From a virus: DNA of 31,112 bases. The stretch lies in IMG/VR virus record IMGVR_UViG_3300033149_007507, positions 1 through 31,112 of that record, one strand, 5' to 3'. Of this stretch, positions 1-6,632 are shown in pieces; the stretch's first letter is position 1; each line of letters opens with the position of its first letter. Both the position numbers and the translations under genes were made by a program. The notes under the pieces are model-generated. The model was given only the letters and a program-made list of their open reading frames with translations. It was not told the DNA's origin and searched no databases.

Positions 1-114
1 AAGATCTCTAAGTTTTTTCAACAACGCAACATTCCCAGAAACAGGATGTAAATTTTTATAAAAATTATCAACAACCTTCTTAGCTGCCGGAGATTTAGTT
101 TTGATTTCAATACT
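1..114. repeat. Terminal direct repeat, left copy
   Basis: These 114 bases are identical to the last 114 bases of the window (30999-31112). Joining the two ends keeps the portal reading frame open, so this is either the overlap left by assembling a circular or circularly permuted molecule or a short true terminal repeat. The sequence alone cannot tell these apart. The unit length without the repeat is 30,998 bp. Confidence 0.97.
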
Positions 115-318
115 GGGAAGCGTCAAAGTGGCCCTTAATTTAGTAGCATGAAAAACAGCGGGATGCCTTCTATAAATTGTATAAAGCATCTTCTTTCCTT
201 TAGTTGTTTGAAAATCAATATTTTCTAAATTAATGGATTCCTGCGACTGCGCAGATGGAACAGATTTCGATTTTGCTGAAAATATTTCAGCTAATTTTGC
301 AATGAATTTGTTTGCCAT
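1..318 (-). CDS. Portal protein, N-terminal part (continues at 30998 across the join)
   Basis: This is the first 106 codons of the portal gene. The ATG at 316-318 opens MANKFIAKLAEIFSAKSK and the frame runs off position 1 into the main portal frame ending at 29784, giving about 510 aa in all. Portal forms the dodecameric ring at the capsid vertex through which DNA is packaged and which binds TerL and the connector. The N-terminal part holds the conserved RRHPAVFHATKLRA stretch, like the first helices of portal proteins. No Shine-Dalgarno is seen; a TATA box about 48 nt upstream gives a short leader. Confidence 0.9.
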   Translation of the reverse strand, partial: MANKFIAKLAEIFSAKSKSVPSAQSQESINLENIDFQTTKGKKMLYTIYRRHPAVFHATKLRATLTLPSIEIKTKSPAAKKVVDNFYKNLHPVSGNVALLKKLRDL

Positions 319-354
319 TTTAAATGTGAATTTTTTCTTAATTTTTTAACGTGG

Positions 355-372
355 TTTGTGTATAAATATTTT
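355..372 (-). promoter_or_regulatory. Archaeal promoter for the portal operon
   Basis: On the minus strand it reads GAAAAATATTTATA, an A-rich BRE followed by a TATA box (361-369). The predicted start site about 26 nt downstream leaves roughly 20 nt of leader before the portal ATG at 318. Nearly the same 14-mer recurs before the TerL cluster (3622-3637), which suggests co-regulation of the two morphogenesis operons. Confidence 0.65.
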
Positions 373-449
373 TCTATCTCCTAACTAGCACAAAAGGAGC
401 TCCAAATTCGCATTCTAAAGCTCCCTGAACGCCAGAAATAAAAGACTTC

Positions 450-469
450 ATTAGGATTTGCATCCTAAT
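450..469. other. 8-bp stem-loop upstream of the portal promoter
   Basis: ATTAGGAT and ATCCTAAT form a perfect 8-bp stem around a 4-nt loop that is GCAA (GNRA type) on the minus strand. It lies in the 261-bp gene-free gap 319-579, between the T-tract terminator and the portal promoter. A second, weaker inverted pair (GGAGCT/AGCTCC near 397-419) sits between it and the TATA box. Either could be an operator or a leader hairpin of read-through transcripts. Confidence 0.45.
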
Positions 470-504
470 TTAAGGGAATATGATTAACCTTTTCTTCTGG
501 TTTC

Positions 505-589
505 CTGCTTTAATTTAAATTTAAAAAATAAAAAAAATAAAAAATGTTTAGCTAATTATAGCTTCTTTATAAATTTCAATTATAAAGAA
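505..589 (-). terminator. Terminator after the acidic membrane protein gene
   Basis: A perfect 10-bp A/T stem (TTCTTTATAA/TTATAAAGAA, 563-589) overlaps the stop codon of the upstream gene. It is followed on the minus strand by long T tracts (TTTTTTATTTTTTTTATTTTTT, about 520-545). Archaeal RNA polymerase stops at such T runs. The same T-tract style follows the genes ending at 3834, 5741, 7738, 11298 and 26416. Confidence 0.6.
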
Positions 590-1191
590 TAAACTAATTC
601 AGCGTCTGGATCTTCATCATCATCAATGAAATATCTTGCATTAAGTTTTATTGTCTTTTTGATGTTATCATCAACACCTTCTTCAAGATCATACTTAACT
701 TTTATTTCAATATATACTTCAACTTCTTCATCATCCTCATCATCTAAACCTAAATTGATAATTGTAATTTCTGTTTCATCATCATCGATGTTAGCGTATT
801 TTATTTCATCAATTTCTATAAGTAGTTCAGATTCTAAGAAGTCTTGTATGTCATCTTCATCAATCTCATCCACAATATAATCGTATGCTTCTTCTTCTAA
901 AGCTTCGATCTCTTCTGAATAAAGATTTTCCCACATATCCTTAACTTTTTGATTGTCTAAATCTTTTGGTTGTTCAGGAGTAGGCACAATAACACCTTTA
1001 GCTATATCTTCTGCACTTGGCATAGACCCTACGCCAGCGATAACAATACTTGCTATGTCTGCAGCTGAAGGCACTTTTACTTTTTCTGGCTCTTGTGGAA
1101 CCATCCATGTAAAAGACCCTACAATTAAGATAACAGCTAAAATTAGAGTTGCATATTGGATCCAATTAGCTTTTACAACTTGATCTGTCAT
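580..1191 (-). CDS. Membrane-anchored acidic protein of unknown function
   Basis: The protein has 203 aa. Residues about 12-28 form one hydrophobic segment (YATLILAVILIVGSFTWMV), so it is probably N-anchored with a large outside domain. Two PSAxDIAxxV repeats follow (about residues 42-65), then a very acidic Asp/Glu-rich domain with alternating beta-like stretches. I chose the ATG at 1191 over a TTG at 1197 because the strong TGAAAGGGGGTT motif (1199-1210) then sits 8 nt upstream. This lay-out of short anchor, PSA repeats and acidic tail resembles uncharacterised DPANN proteins; the function is unknown. It sits between TerL and portal, so a role in assembly or exit is possible. Confidence 0.85.
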   Translation of the reverse strand: MTDQVVKANWIQYATLILAVILIVGSFTWMVPQEPEKVKVPSAADIASIVIAGVGSMPSAEDIAKGVIVPTPEQPKDLDNQKVKDMWENLYSEEIEALEEEAYDYIVDEIDEDDIQDFLESELLIEIDEIKYANIDDDETEITIINLGLDDEDDEEVEVYIEIKVKYDLEEGVDDNIKKTIKLNARYFIDDDEDPDAELVYSL

Positions 1192-1193
1192 GT

Positions 1194-1235
1194 TCAAAAC
1201 CCCCTTTCAATTCTTATAAAAATTAAAAAAGGCAT
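1194..1235 (-). CDS. 13-aa leaderless mini-ORF carrying the next gene's Shine-Dalgarno
   Basis: ATG at 1235 reads MPFLIFIRIERGF and stops 2 nt before the ATG of the next gene. A TATA box centred 25-26 nt upstream puts the transcription start on this ATG. The ERG codons are the Shine-Dalgarno of the following gene. On its own it would be too short to call, but three other clusters (5245, 7122, 8297) have the same arrangement. It is more likely a translational relay than a functional peptide. Confidence 0.45.
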   Translation of the reverse strand: MPFLIFIRIERGF

Positions 1236-1251
1236 GAAAAAATTAAGGAAG

Positions 1252-1270
1252 GCTGCTTTATAAATTTTTG
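1252..1270 (-). promoter_or_regulatory. Promoter of the 1191/1235 transcript
   Basis: On the minus strand AAATTTATAAAGC contains TTTATAAA (1257-1264), centred about 25.5 nt before the ATG at 1235. The box is also the left arm of a possible 8-bp stem with 1288-1295 (GCTGCTTT/AAAGCAGC), which could link promoter access to a regulator. Confidence 0.5.
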
Positions 1271-1462
1271 GATTTTGATTTAGCTGGAAAGCAGCTGAAA
1301 AACAAAACGCGTGTTTTTTCTTCGGCTCATTAAAATAAAGAGCACTTTAAATTTTGGCTTTTTTTCTTCGGCGCGAGAGGTGGCCAGAAACTATATTTAG
1401 ACCCCTCTAAATTGGAATTATAACTATAACTTCATGAGTAATAACAATAGCTACAACAATGA
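1271..1462. other. Gene-free spacer below TerL with stem-loops
   Basis: No gene is supported here. A perfect 7-bp stem with a CCCC loop lies at 1395-1412 (ATTTAGA/TCTAAAT). Two copies of TTTTTTCTTCGGC-like sequence occur near 1313 and 1350. Together they probably cover the 3' end of the TerL message and the control region of the next transcript. Confidence 0.4.
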
Positions 1463-2881
1463 TCACATGATATTATCATTCATGTTTGTCACAACAAGAG
1501 AAGGAAAGTTTTCTTTATCATTTGTAGGAAGATCATTGCTTACTGTATGGTATGTTATCTGCGATGAAGGAATAATAAATAATGCTAAGACTAAAGCCAT
1601 CACATAATCATCGTGTCCGATGTGAGTATATGATCCATAAGTTTTCATCTTTGCACTTGGAGATTTTGTTGCTTCGAATCTAATGTTCTTTAATTGTCTA
1701 ATCAACTTTTTATCTAAAGGGAAATGTATTTCTTTTCTTTCAAACTTTAATAATAAAGAATTAACTAATCCTTCTTTACCATTTTTTAATCTTCTAGTGA
1801 AATCAACTCCTTGAACAGCACACATCACATTGTTCTTTGCTAATTTATCTGTGAGTTCTTGAGTTGGCATATCTCCTATTCCTGTTTGATCTATTGCTAC
1901 ATTTAATATTTTAAACTTCTTAACATAAAATTCAACATCATCTAAAACTTTAGTCCAAAAGTTTCCAGTGTAAGTGTTAGGAATTTCTTTTATTAAATCA
2001 ACAAACAAATGATTATTTTCTGCATGACAAATACATAAAACAGTTGCATCTTTTCTTCTTCCTAAATCTACACCCATCACATAATCTTTATCTTTCTCAG
2101 GGTCAGATAAGAATGTTGAATTCCAACTTGTAGCTGCATCTATTAATGTTTGAGGAAATACTGAATATCTATCATCAATAAAGTCTGCTTCATATTCTTG
2201 TTTGAATTCTGATTCAGTTAAAAGTTTAGCATCTTCCATAACTTCTTTTTTATCAACTAAAGAATTATTCCAAACTGGAAGCTGATAGCTTTCATACATA
2301 TCTGAATGAAAAGCTTTATAGAAATGATTATGTCCTAAAGGAGTTGATGCTAGATATTCTCTTGTTTCTTTTCCCATCATCTTTTCTCTAATTGGCCTAA
2401 TTGATTTTAAAATATCATCAGGAATAAAAGCGGCTTCATCTAACATTAAAATATCAACTCCATGACCTCTCATACTTCTAGATGTTTTAGTTGCAGATCT
2501 TGAGATTATGGTTGTGTTTTCTATACTCACTTCATATTTCTTTCTTATATCTAAACTAACATTTTCTTTTAACCAACTATCAGCTTCTTCAATTAAATCT
2601 TTAATTGCATCTATAAATATTTCACATTGTTCCCAGCTGTAAGCAAACAATCCTATATTTTTAACTTGATGAGTTACAGCATTCCATATTGCTATTGCTG
2701 CTAAAGTTGTTGTCTTTCCCCATCTTCTTCCAGCAGCTAAACAAATTCTTTTAGATTTAGATCTTAATATTTGTCTATGTTCTTCTGAAACTGTTTTTAA
2801 TCCTAATATTTTTTCATAAAATAAAACTGGATCCATTAAGATTTCTTTTTTCTTATTATCACTTAATTCTTCAAAATTCAT
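1463..2881 (-). CDS. terL: Terminase large subunit
   Basis: This is the packaging motor: an ATPase that pumps DNA through the portal and a nuclease that cuts the concatemer. In 472 aa the ATPase half shows Walker A GRRWGKTT (residues 51-58), Walker B ILMLDEAAF (144-152, D148/E149) and the coupling motif STPLG (178-182). The RNase H-like nuclease half shows its three acidic sites at D271 (MGVDLGRRKD), D330 (VAIDQTG) and D423/D424 (GHDDYVMAL). The length is normal for the family. Its ATG overlaps the stop of the preceding gene by 4 nt, so translation is probably coupled. Confidence 0.97.
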   Translation of the reverse strand: MNFEELSDNKKKEILMDPVLFYEKILGLKTVSEEHRQILRSKSKRICLAAGRRWGKTTTLAAIAIWNAVTHQVKNIGLFAYSWEQCEIFIDAIKDLIEEADSWLKENVSLDIRKKYEVSIENTTIISRSATKTSRSMRGHGVDILMLDEAAFIPDDILKSIRPIREKMMGKETREYLASTPLGHNHFYKAFHSDMYESYQLPVWNNSLVDKKEVMEDAKLLTESEFKQEYEADFIDDRYSVFPQTLIDAATSWNSTFLSDPEKDKDYVMGVDLGRRKDATVLCICHAENNHLFVDLIKEIPNTYTGNFWTKVLDDVEFYVKKFKILNVAIDQTGIGDMPTQELTDKLAKNNVMCAVQGVDFTRRLKNGKEGLVNSLLLKFERKEIHFPLDKKLIRQLKNIRFEATKSPSAKMKTYGSYTHIGHDDYVMALVLALFIIPSSQITYHTVSNDLPTNDKENFPSLVVTNMNDNIM

Positions 2882-3180
2882 TTTATATTTTCTCCTTTAT
2901 ATTTTTGTTTAATTGCTTTTAACATTTTCCTTTTTGTTGATATTTTAAGCTCAACTCTTTGCCAATCTAATTGAGGATATTTTGTCATGATAAAATATAA
3001 TTCTCTTATTGTATAATTTCTTTTTAAACAACATAATTCTTTAAAAGGTTTTCCTATTTTAGGGATCTTCAAATACTCAGCTTCTAAACAAGAATATTCA
3101 AACGCAGCTTCTTCTAAAATTTCAAAAGCTTCTTCTCCTAAAGAATTCATAACAATTTCATCTATAGCTTTTTGTTTCAT
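2878..3180 (-). CDS. Small protein before TerL, possible small-terminase analogue
   Basis: A 100-aa mostly helical protein with an acidic N-terminal half (EEAFEILEEAAFEYSCLEAEY) and a basic C-terminal tail (STKRKMLKAIKQKYKG). It overlaps TerL by ATGA. Position and size fit a small terminase subunit, which binds the packaging site and hands DNA to TerL. However, I see no clear helix-turn-helix, so this role is inferred from context only. Confidence 0.75.
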   Translation of the reverse strand: MKQKAIDEIVMNSLGEEAFEILEEAAFEYSCLEAEYLKIPKIGKPFKELCCLKRNYTIRELYFIMTKYPQLDWQRVELKISTKRKMLKAIKQKYKGENIK

Positions 3181-3359
3181 CTTAACCTTAGATATTTACA
3201 ATAAGATCTCCCATGATTACCTATATAACAATTTTTATTTATAATTGTTTGTTTATCTAGATAACTTTTATGCTTTGTGCAATATGGTGATTCATTATGA
3301 TCTATTAAGAATAACAATCTTGACTTTCTATTTCTAATTTTTATTGTTTTCTTACTCAT
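3177..3359 (-). CDS. Small basic Cys/His protein
   Basis: A 60-aa, strongly basic protein. C27, H30, C44 and C54 (SPYCTKHKSYL, NKNCYIGN, RSYCKYL) could bind one zinc ion. The arrangement suggests a small nucleic-acid-binding finger but matches no family I can name. It overlaps the genes on both sides, so it belongs to the TerL operon. Confidence 0.7.
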   Translation of the reverse strand: MSKKTIKIRNRKSRLLFLIDHNESPYCTKHKSYLDKQTIINKNCYIGNHGRSYCKYLRLR

Positions 3360-3603
3360 GTCTTCTTCCTAAAAGTCGTTTGGCTTTTTCAATTAGATTT
3401 TCCGGATTTTCTATTACGTCATGGATAATAAATAAATCTTCATCTAATTCTTTTTGTTTATAAATAAAAATAACTTTATTTGATGTGTGAAAATAATAAT
3501 CTCTAAGAACACATTTTCCTTCTGGATATTCTTTTAATCTGTAATAGGTAGCATTCATACTTTCTAATTCAGATCTTTTAATTGGATCTTCTATCTTTCT
3601 CAT
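3352..3603 (-). CDS. First gene of the TerL operon, unknown function
   Basis: An 83-aa charged protein with a beta-rich middle (KCVLRDYYFHTSNKVIFIYKQ) and a helical C-terminus. I recognise no family. The ATG at 3603 lies 25-26 nt from the TATA box at 3626-3633, so its message is probably leaderless. It overlaps the next gene by 8 nt. Confidence 0.75.
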   Translation of the reverse strand: MRKIEDPIKRSELESMNATYYRLKEYPEGKCVLRDYYFHTSNKVIFIYKQKELDEDLFIIHDVIENPENLIEKAKRLLGRRHE

Positions 3604-3654
3604 GTTTTAATTAAAGCTTATGATTATAAATATTTTTCTTTTTCTTAGTTTTTT
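3604..3654. promoter_or_regulatory. Bidirectional promoter: TerL operon (-) and structured RNA (+)
   Basis: A single TATAAATA (3626-3633) is nearly palindromic. Read to the left it gives GAAAAATATTTATA and a start on the ATG at 3603. Read to the right, the predicted start falls at about 3655, two bases before the first helix of the structured element at 3657. The minus-strand version matches the portal promoter. The plus-strand use is an inference. Confidence 0.5.
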
Positions 3655-3811
3655 AAAAGCGAGGCTTTGAAAAAGCCGAGCTTCTAAACCGCGCGACTGA
3701 GCTTGCGAAGGAGCGCGGCTATCTTCGGGAAAGCGTGAAAACCGGAAAGGTTTTCACCGCAAAACTTAAAATGAGCAAGGAGCTCTGCGAGTTGCGATTT
3801 TTATGTTTTGC
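3655..3811 (+). ncRNA. Structured RNA element, copy 1
   Basis: This GC-richer stretch has no ORF. Hairpin P0 (3657-3683) pairs AAGC-GA-GGCTT with AAGCC-GA-GCTT. P1 (3689-3718) pairs CCGCGC-GA-CT-GA-G around CUUG with the exact partner. P2 (3735-3757) has nine pairs and a GGAAA loop. P3 closes with GCAAAAC/GTTTTGC (3759-3811). The mismatches are symmetrical GA/GA pairs, which are stable on the plus strand but would be UC/UC on the minus strand. The P1-P2-P3 order returns at 5520 and 7390. The product is probably a folded RNA of about 155 nt; its function is unknown. Confidence 0.55.
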
Positions 3812-3833
3812 GCTACAATAAAAAAAATAATAA

Positions 3834-3968
3834 TTAATCAGTTGTAATCATAAATTCAACTTCTTTGGCAAACTCTTCAAATTCTTTTTCAGAATATAAA
3901 TCATCAACATTTAGCTGACTAAAAAAGTAAGCTGTTATTTCTCTTGCTTTATCTATGTCTTCTAACAT
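3834..3968 (-). CDS. 44-aa acidic protein
   Basis: Starts MLEDIDKAREITAYFF and ends EVEFMITTD. It is acidic and probably all-helical, with no recognised family. It is the last gene of a chain of tiny genes and starts 2 nt after the preceding stop. A T-run follows it (about 3818-3833 on the minus strand). Confidence 0.6.
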   Translation of the reverse strand: MLEDIDKAREITAYFFSQLNVDDLYSEKEFEEFAKEVEFMITTD

Positions 3969-3970
3969 TC

Positions 3971-4132
3971 TTATTTTATCCTATCTATAAGGTGGTTTAT
4001 TATTCTTTGCCATTTCTGGCTTTCCATCTCATAGTGATTTTCTTCATATTCTTTTACTGCTTCTCTTAAAATTCCTGCTTCTTCAATACTAAAACTTATG
4101 TTTTTTAAACTTCTCATTTGTGATGTTACCAT
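3971..4132 (-). CDS. 53-aa helical protein
   Basis: Starts MVTSQMRSLKNISFSIEEAG and ends INHLIDRIK. A single amphipathic, Glu/Lys-rich helix is likely. The ATG at 4132 overlaps the end of the upstream gene (ATGGTAA), which supports coupled translation. An internal ATG at codon 6 is an alternative start. Function unknown. Confidence 0.6.
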   Translation of the reverse strand: MVTSQMRSLKNISFSIEEAGILREAVKEYEENHYEMESQKWQRIINHLIDRIK

Positions 4133-4335
4133 GAGCCTATTCCTTTAAGATATTTTTTATAACTTGCAACAGCTTTAAAGAATTTCTTTACTTTCTTTTT
4201 TTCCATGATTAAAACATTAGAAAAATTATGTAATTCTAATTCTTCATAGACTTCTGAAATTTCTTTATCACTTTCAAAATCATACATTTGAATTTCATCA
4301 TCTAAAGAATTCCACTCTAAAATATGGTATCTCAT
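4126..4335 (-). CDS. 69-aa protein of unknown function
   Basis: Starts MRYHILEWNSLDDEIQMYDF and has a basic C-terminus (KKKVKKFFKAVASYKKYLKG). The beta-rich start and the spacing of aromatic residues resemble the small protein at 4772-4954 (MSKTHIVSWNED), so the two may be distant relatives. It overlaps both neighbours. Confidence 0.7.
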   Translation of the reverse strand: MRYHILEWNSLDDEIQMYDFESDKEISEVYEELELHNFSNVLIMEKKKVKKFFKAVASYKKYLKGIGSW

Positions 4336-4490
4336 TTTAAATCAAAAGCCTTAGCTGTTCTTTCCTTGAATAGCTTCATTTGCTCAACACTATTTAAATG
4401 TCCATAAATATTGTTGTGTTTTGTTATGCTTTTACAAGTTATGCAGTCAGGGTCATCCCATCCTAACTGCTCATGATTTTTGCATCTCAT
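4332..4490 (-). CDS. 52-aa Cys/His protein
   Basis: Starts MRCKNHEQLGWDDPDCITCK. C3, H6, C16 and C19 are spaced like a small zinc knuckle, followed by a helical tail. Such fingers often bind nucleic acid, but no family is recognised. It is linked to both neighbours by ATGA overlaps. Confidence 0.65.
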   Translation of the reverse strand: MRCKNHEQLGWDDPDCITCKSITKHNNIYGHLNSVEQMKLFKERTAKAFDLK

Positions 4491-4642
4491 TTTATATTAA
4501 GTAAGTTTAGCATAACAAAATCAGCTCTTTCTTGTTTTGTTATTTTTCCAATAGAAACGCTTTCTTTTTCAACAATTTCAATTCCTAAGAATTCTAAGAC
4601 TTTGTCAAATATCTTAAATGCTTGTTCTTCTGTTAAATTCAT
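4487..4642 (-). CDS. 51-aa protein of unknown function
   Basis: Starts MNLTEEQAFKIFDKVLEFLG; two short helices are likely. It has ATGA overlaps at both ends, which is the main support for the call. No family is recognised. Confidence 0.6.
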   Translation of the reverse strand: MNLTEEQAFKIFDKVLEFLGIEIVEKESVSIGKITKQERADFVMLNLLNIK

Positions 4643-4779
4643 TCTAATTCCTGCTCAACAACTTCGTGGCTGTTTTCTGGATACCATAAATCAAAATTAC
4701 TTTTATCAGCTTCAGCTTCTTCTTTGTTATCATAAGAAGCTATTGTAGTCATTTCTCTTAAAAGATATTGTTTACTCAT
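4639..4779 (-). CDS. 46-aa acidic protein
   Basis: Starts MSKQYLLREMTTIASYDNKE and ends VVEQELE. Its start overlaps the stop of the upstream gene by 8 nt (ATGAGTAA) and its end overlaps the downstream start by 4. The start resembles those of other small proteins in this chain that begin MSK. No family is recognised. Confidence 0.6.
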   Translation of the reverse strand: MSKQYLLREMTTIASYDNKEEAEADKSNFDLWYPENSHEVVEQELE

Positions 4780-4954
4780 TTTCAACTGCTTCATTTACTT
4801 CAAAACCATTAGCGCATATCAAATCTATTTCTAAGTTTGGATTTTTATAACTCATATCTTGTGCAATTTCTAAAGCTTGTTTTTTATTTTTAGCTTTAAC
4901 TCTTGCATAACAAGTTATATCTTCATTCCAACTTACTATGTGGGTTTTACTCAT
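4772..4954 (-). CDS. 60-aa protein of unknown function
   Basis: Starts MSKTHIVSWNEDITCYARVK. A strand-strand-helix pattern (YARVKAKNKKQALEIAQDM) is the common shape of small phage proteins in which AKNKKQALEIA forms the helix. Function unknown. The gene lies 1 nt after the preceding stop. Confidence 0.65.
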   Translation of the reverse strand: MSKTHIVSWNEDITCYARVKAKNKKQALEIAQDMSYKNPNLEIDLICANGFEVNEAVENE

Positions 4955-4955
4955 C

Positions 4956-5243
4956 TTAAATCAATTCGTAAAATAATTCAGCTATATATTCTGCTGTTTC
5001 TACTTTTTCAACAAGAACACAAACATATCCTTCACAACTTATATCATTAAAAAATTCTTTTTTAGAATAATATTTATCTTTTGGAAAAGGATTTTGTTTT
5101 AGATATTTTTTTATTTTATCTTCATCTAAAAGCAATTCTTCCCAATGAAGAACGTGTTCAGTTGTTGAAATTTTAAACAAGAATTCTCTTTCATTTTCTC
5201 TATGATGATTATCTTGTTTAACTTCAATTAATCGAATACTCAT
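4956..5243 (-). CDS. 95-aa protein, second gene of its cluster
   Basis: Starts MSIRLIEVKQDNHHRENERE; a mixed alpha/beta protein with no recognised domain. It has a strong Shine-Dalgarno (TGAAAGGGGGT, 5253-5264) that lies inside the end of the upstream 51-aa ORF, so it is probably translated well and coupled to that ORF. Confidence 0.75.
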   Translation of the reverse strand: MSIRLIEVKQDNHHRENEREFLFKISTTEHVLHWEELLLDEDKIKKYLKQNPFPKDKYYSKKEFFNDISCEGYVCVLVEKVETAEYIAELFYELI

Positions 5244-5244
5244 C

Positions 5245-5400
5245 TTACGCAGACCCCCTTTCAGTTATTAATAATTGTAAAGAAAAATCTTTTTGTTCTT
5301 TTAAAAGCATCTCGTATTCTTCTTTTGAATTAACTACATCTAAAAGATAAGAATTCAAACTTATCTGCTTTCTAAGATTTTGTAAATTTTTATTTTCCAT
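5245..5400 (-). CDS. 51-aa leaderless first ORF of cluster 1
   Basis: Starts MENKNLQNLRKQISLNSYLL and contains DVVNSKEEYEMLL, then ends ITERGSA. The VVNSKEEY and ERGxA parts match the ORF at 7122-7271, so the two are paralogues. The TATA box at 5422-5429 is centred 25.5 nt before its ATG, which predicts a leaderless message. The ERG codons are the Shine-Dalgarno of the next gene. It may be a real helical peptide, a translational relay, or both. Confidence 0.65.
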   Translation of the reverse strand: MENKNLQNLRKQISLNSYLLDVVNSKEEYEMLLKEQKDFSLQLLITERGSA

Positions 5401-5519
5401 GAGCGTCTTGAAGAAGTAGGATAGATAAATTTTTAAGAGAATTTCTCAGAGCGGAACCTCGAGAAATTCTCTGACTTCGGAGAAGGAAAAATTTACTAAG
5501 CCTACTTCTTAGCGAATTT
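5401..5519. promoter_or_regulatory. Divergent promoter with nested inverted repeats, copy A
   Basis: The minus-strand box (TTTATCTA, 5422-5429) serves the ATG at 5400. A mirror-image plus-strand box (TTTACTAA, 5492-5499) predicts a start at about 5520. The arms pair throughout: AAGAAGTAGG/CCTACTTCTT (5411-5420/5501-5510), TAAATTTTT/AAAAATTTA (5426-5434/5487-5495) and a 12-bp inner stem (5436-5447/5461-5472). Outside, 13 bp (5386-5398/5520-5532) plus 7 bp (5376-5382/5533-5539) pair across both start sites. The 13-base inner loop contains GAGCGGAACCTC, which is shared with copy B. Confidence 0.6.
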
Positions 5520-5724
5520 GGAAAATAAAAATCAAAATCGTGAAAGCGATAAAGCTTCTTATCTTCTAAGTTAATTCAAAATAGAAGCTTATTGCTTTTT
5601 TTTTGTGAAACCGCGCGACTGCAAGGAGCGCGGGAAACAGCGGGAATTCTTAAAACCGAAGAGGTTTTAAGCGAAAATCATTAAAGCGCAGAATTCGGAG
5701 AATTCTAAGCAATAAGATTTTCGC
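5520..5724 (+). ncRNA. Structured RNA element, copy 2
   Basis: No ORF of note. Going right from the predicted start there is an imperfect stem near 5545-5595 (GCTTCT/AGAAGC core). P1 (5611-5633) is CCGCGC/GCGCGG with a GA mismatch and a GCAA (GNRA) loop. P2 (5649-5671) has nine pairs and a GAAGA loop. P3 (5671-5724) is closed by nine pairs, GCGAAAATC/GATTTTCGC, and holds AGAATT/AATTCT around CGGAG. P3 matches copy 4 (8551-8605) with paired changes in the stems. These loops fit a plus-strand RNA, antisense to no known gene. Function unknown. Confidence 0.6.
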
Positions 5725-5740
5725 GTTAAATAAAAAAAAA

Positions 5741-6286
5741 TTAAGAAACAAGAACGCAACTTCCTGTTCCTTCTTTAAAAAATTCAATACAATTTGAAGC
5801 TTCTTGCTTTGATAACTTGCTTATTTTTTCTTCACTAGCTTTTCCTTTTGCTAATAAAATAAGATAAGTTATTTGCTTTTCAGTTGCATCTCCAGTTAAA
5901 GTTTTTGAATTTAAGTTCATAGTATTTCCTTTAAGATTTACTGCAACTTCAGATTTAATAGCATTGATATAAGCTTGGTTTTGTTCTAAATATTTTAGAT
6001 AAGCTGGCCACATTAAAATAGCAGGCCATCCAAAATACTTTATAGTGATCTCTGAAAATCTTTGCTGAGATTCCATGATTTTAACATGATCATTTAAACC
6101 TTGCCAGTCTTTAGCATTTCTATATGAAAAAGCTGCGAACATAGAAGTTTGCATTCCTTCTTCTAGGATAAACATCATAAAACCTATTGTTCCATGAAGA
6201 GCTATCATAATTCCTAAAATAAAAAGAAAAGCTCTGACTTTTTTACTTTTTCTTTTTGTTAAGTCATGAGCTTTTTTTAAATCCAT
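5741..6286 (-). CDS. Membrane protein, longer paralogue of the 7738 gene
   Basis: A 181-aa protein with one or two hydrophobic segments (about residues 18-41, FLFILGIMIALHGTIGFMMFIL). The core GFMMFILEEGMQTSMFAAF and PAYLKYLEQNQAYI is clearly shared with the 109-aa protein at 7738-8067. It has an extra C-terminal domain (about 130-181), ATEKQITYLILLAKGK then KLSKQEASNCIEFFK, of a type seen at the ends of phage proteins that bind DNA or other partners. The function is unknown; a membrane role such as exclusion or host take-over is a guess. It starts 1 nt after the preceding stop and ends before a T-run. Confidence 0.8.
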   Translation of the reverse strand: MDLKKAHDLTKRKSKKVRAFLFILGIMIALHGTIGFMMFILEEGMQTSMFAAFSYRNAKDWQGLNDHVKIMESQQRFSEITIKYFGWPAILMWPAYLKYLEQNQAYINAIKSEVAVNLKGNTMNLNSKTLTGDATEKQITYLILLAKGKASEEKISKLSKQEASNCIEFFKEGTGSCVLVS

Positions 6287-6287
6287 A

Positions 6288-6632
6288 TTAAATTTTTAAC
6301 TCTTGAAGATCCTGAACAAAATACTTTCCTCTTGGATCACTGTAAGATTTTCTTGTTTTCTGGCCAAAACCATTCTGCCAGACATTTCTTTTTTGATTCC
6401 ATTTAAAACCAGAATCTTTTAAAAACTTTCTAATTTCCTCAGATGGTTTTTTTTCAAATTCACACCATAACCAGCTTCCAACTAAATAGAAATTTTCTTC
6501 TATTTTTGGAAATTTATTTCGAACTTCCAAAATTATCTTTTCAATTTCTATTTCATGCTCTTGAATAGCTTCTGAGATTTCTTGATCTCTGATAAAGTTA
6601 TTAATTTCTTGTTGAATCATTTTAGTATTCAC
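6288..6632 (-). CDS. 114-aa protein with a W-rich GSWLW/GFKWN domain
   Basis: The C-terminal half reads YLVGSWLWCEFEKKPSEE, then LKDSGFKWNQKRNVWQ. I recall this pattern from small phage proteins of unknown function, in which the W and F residues form a compact domain. The N-terminal third is an acidic helix. It overlaps the upstream gene by 11 nt and ends 1 nt before the membrane-protein gene, so it belongs to cluster 2. Confidence 0.75.
   Translation of the reverse strand: MNTKMIQQEINNFIRDQEISEAIQEHEIEIEKIILEVRNKFPKIEENFYLVGSWLWCEFEKKPSEEIRKFLKDSGFKWNQKRNVWQNGFGQKTRKSYSDPRGKYFVQDLQELKI

Noticed and set aside
626-880. Plus-strand open frames, for example 626-880, 953-1183, 4473-4748, 10597-10823, 27375-27581
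   Set aside because: They lie opposite well-supported minus-strand genes, consist of Ser/Phe/Leu-rich strings made by A/T bias and have no promoter or ribosome site.
1407-1466. 19-aa GTG-started hydrophobic frame overlapping the TerL stop
   Set aside because: GTG start, no ribosome site, and it runs into the stem-loop at 1395-1412; too weak to call.
5384-5535. Inverted repeats A-C as terminal repeats of small transposons
   Set aside because: No target duplications are seen, the arms differ between copies while staying paired, and the arms coincide with predicted start sites; an ancient inverted duplication kept alike by recombination remains possible.
5518-5574. 18-codon plus-strand frame from TTG that resembles the start of the 5245 protein (ENKN, SYLL)
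   Set aside because: The likeness comes from the inverted repeat. The ATG is lost here and in copies B and C, and no ribosome site is present, so a non-coding RNA is likelier.
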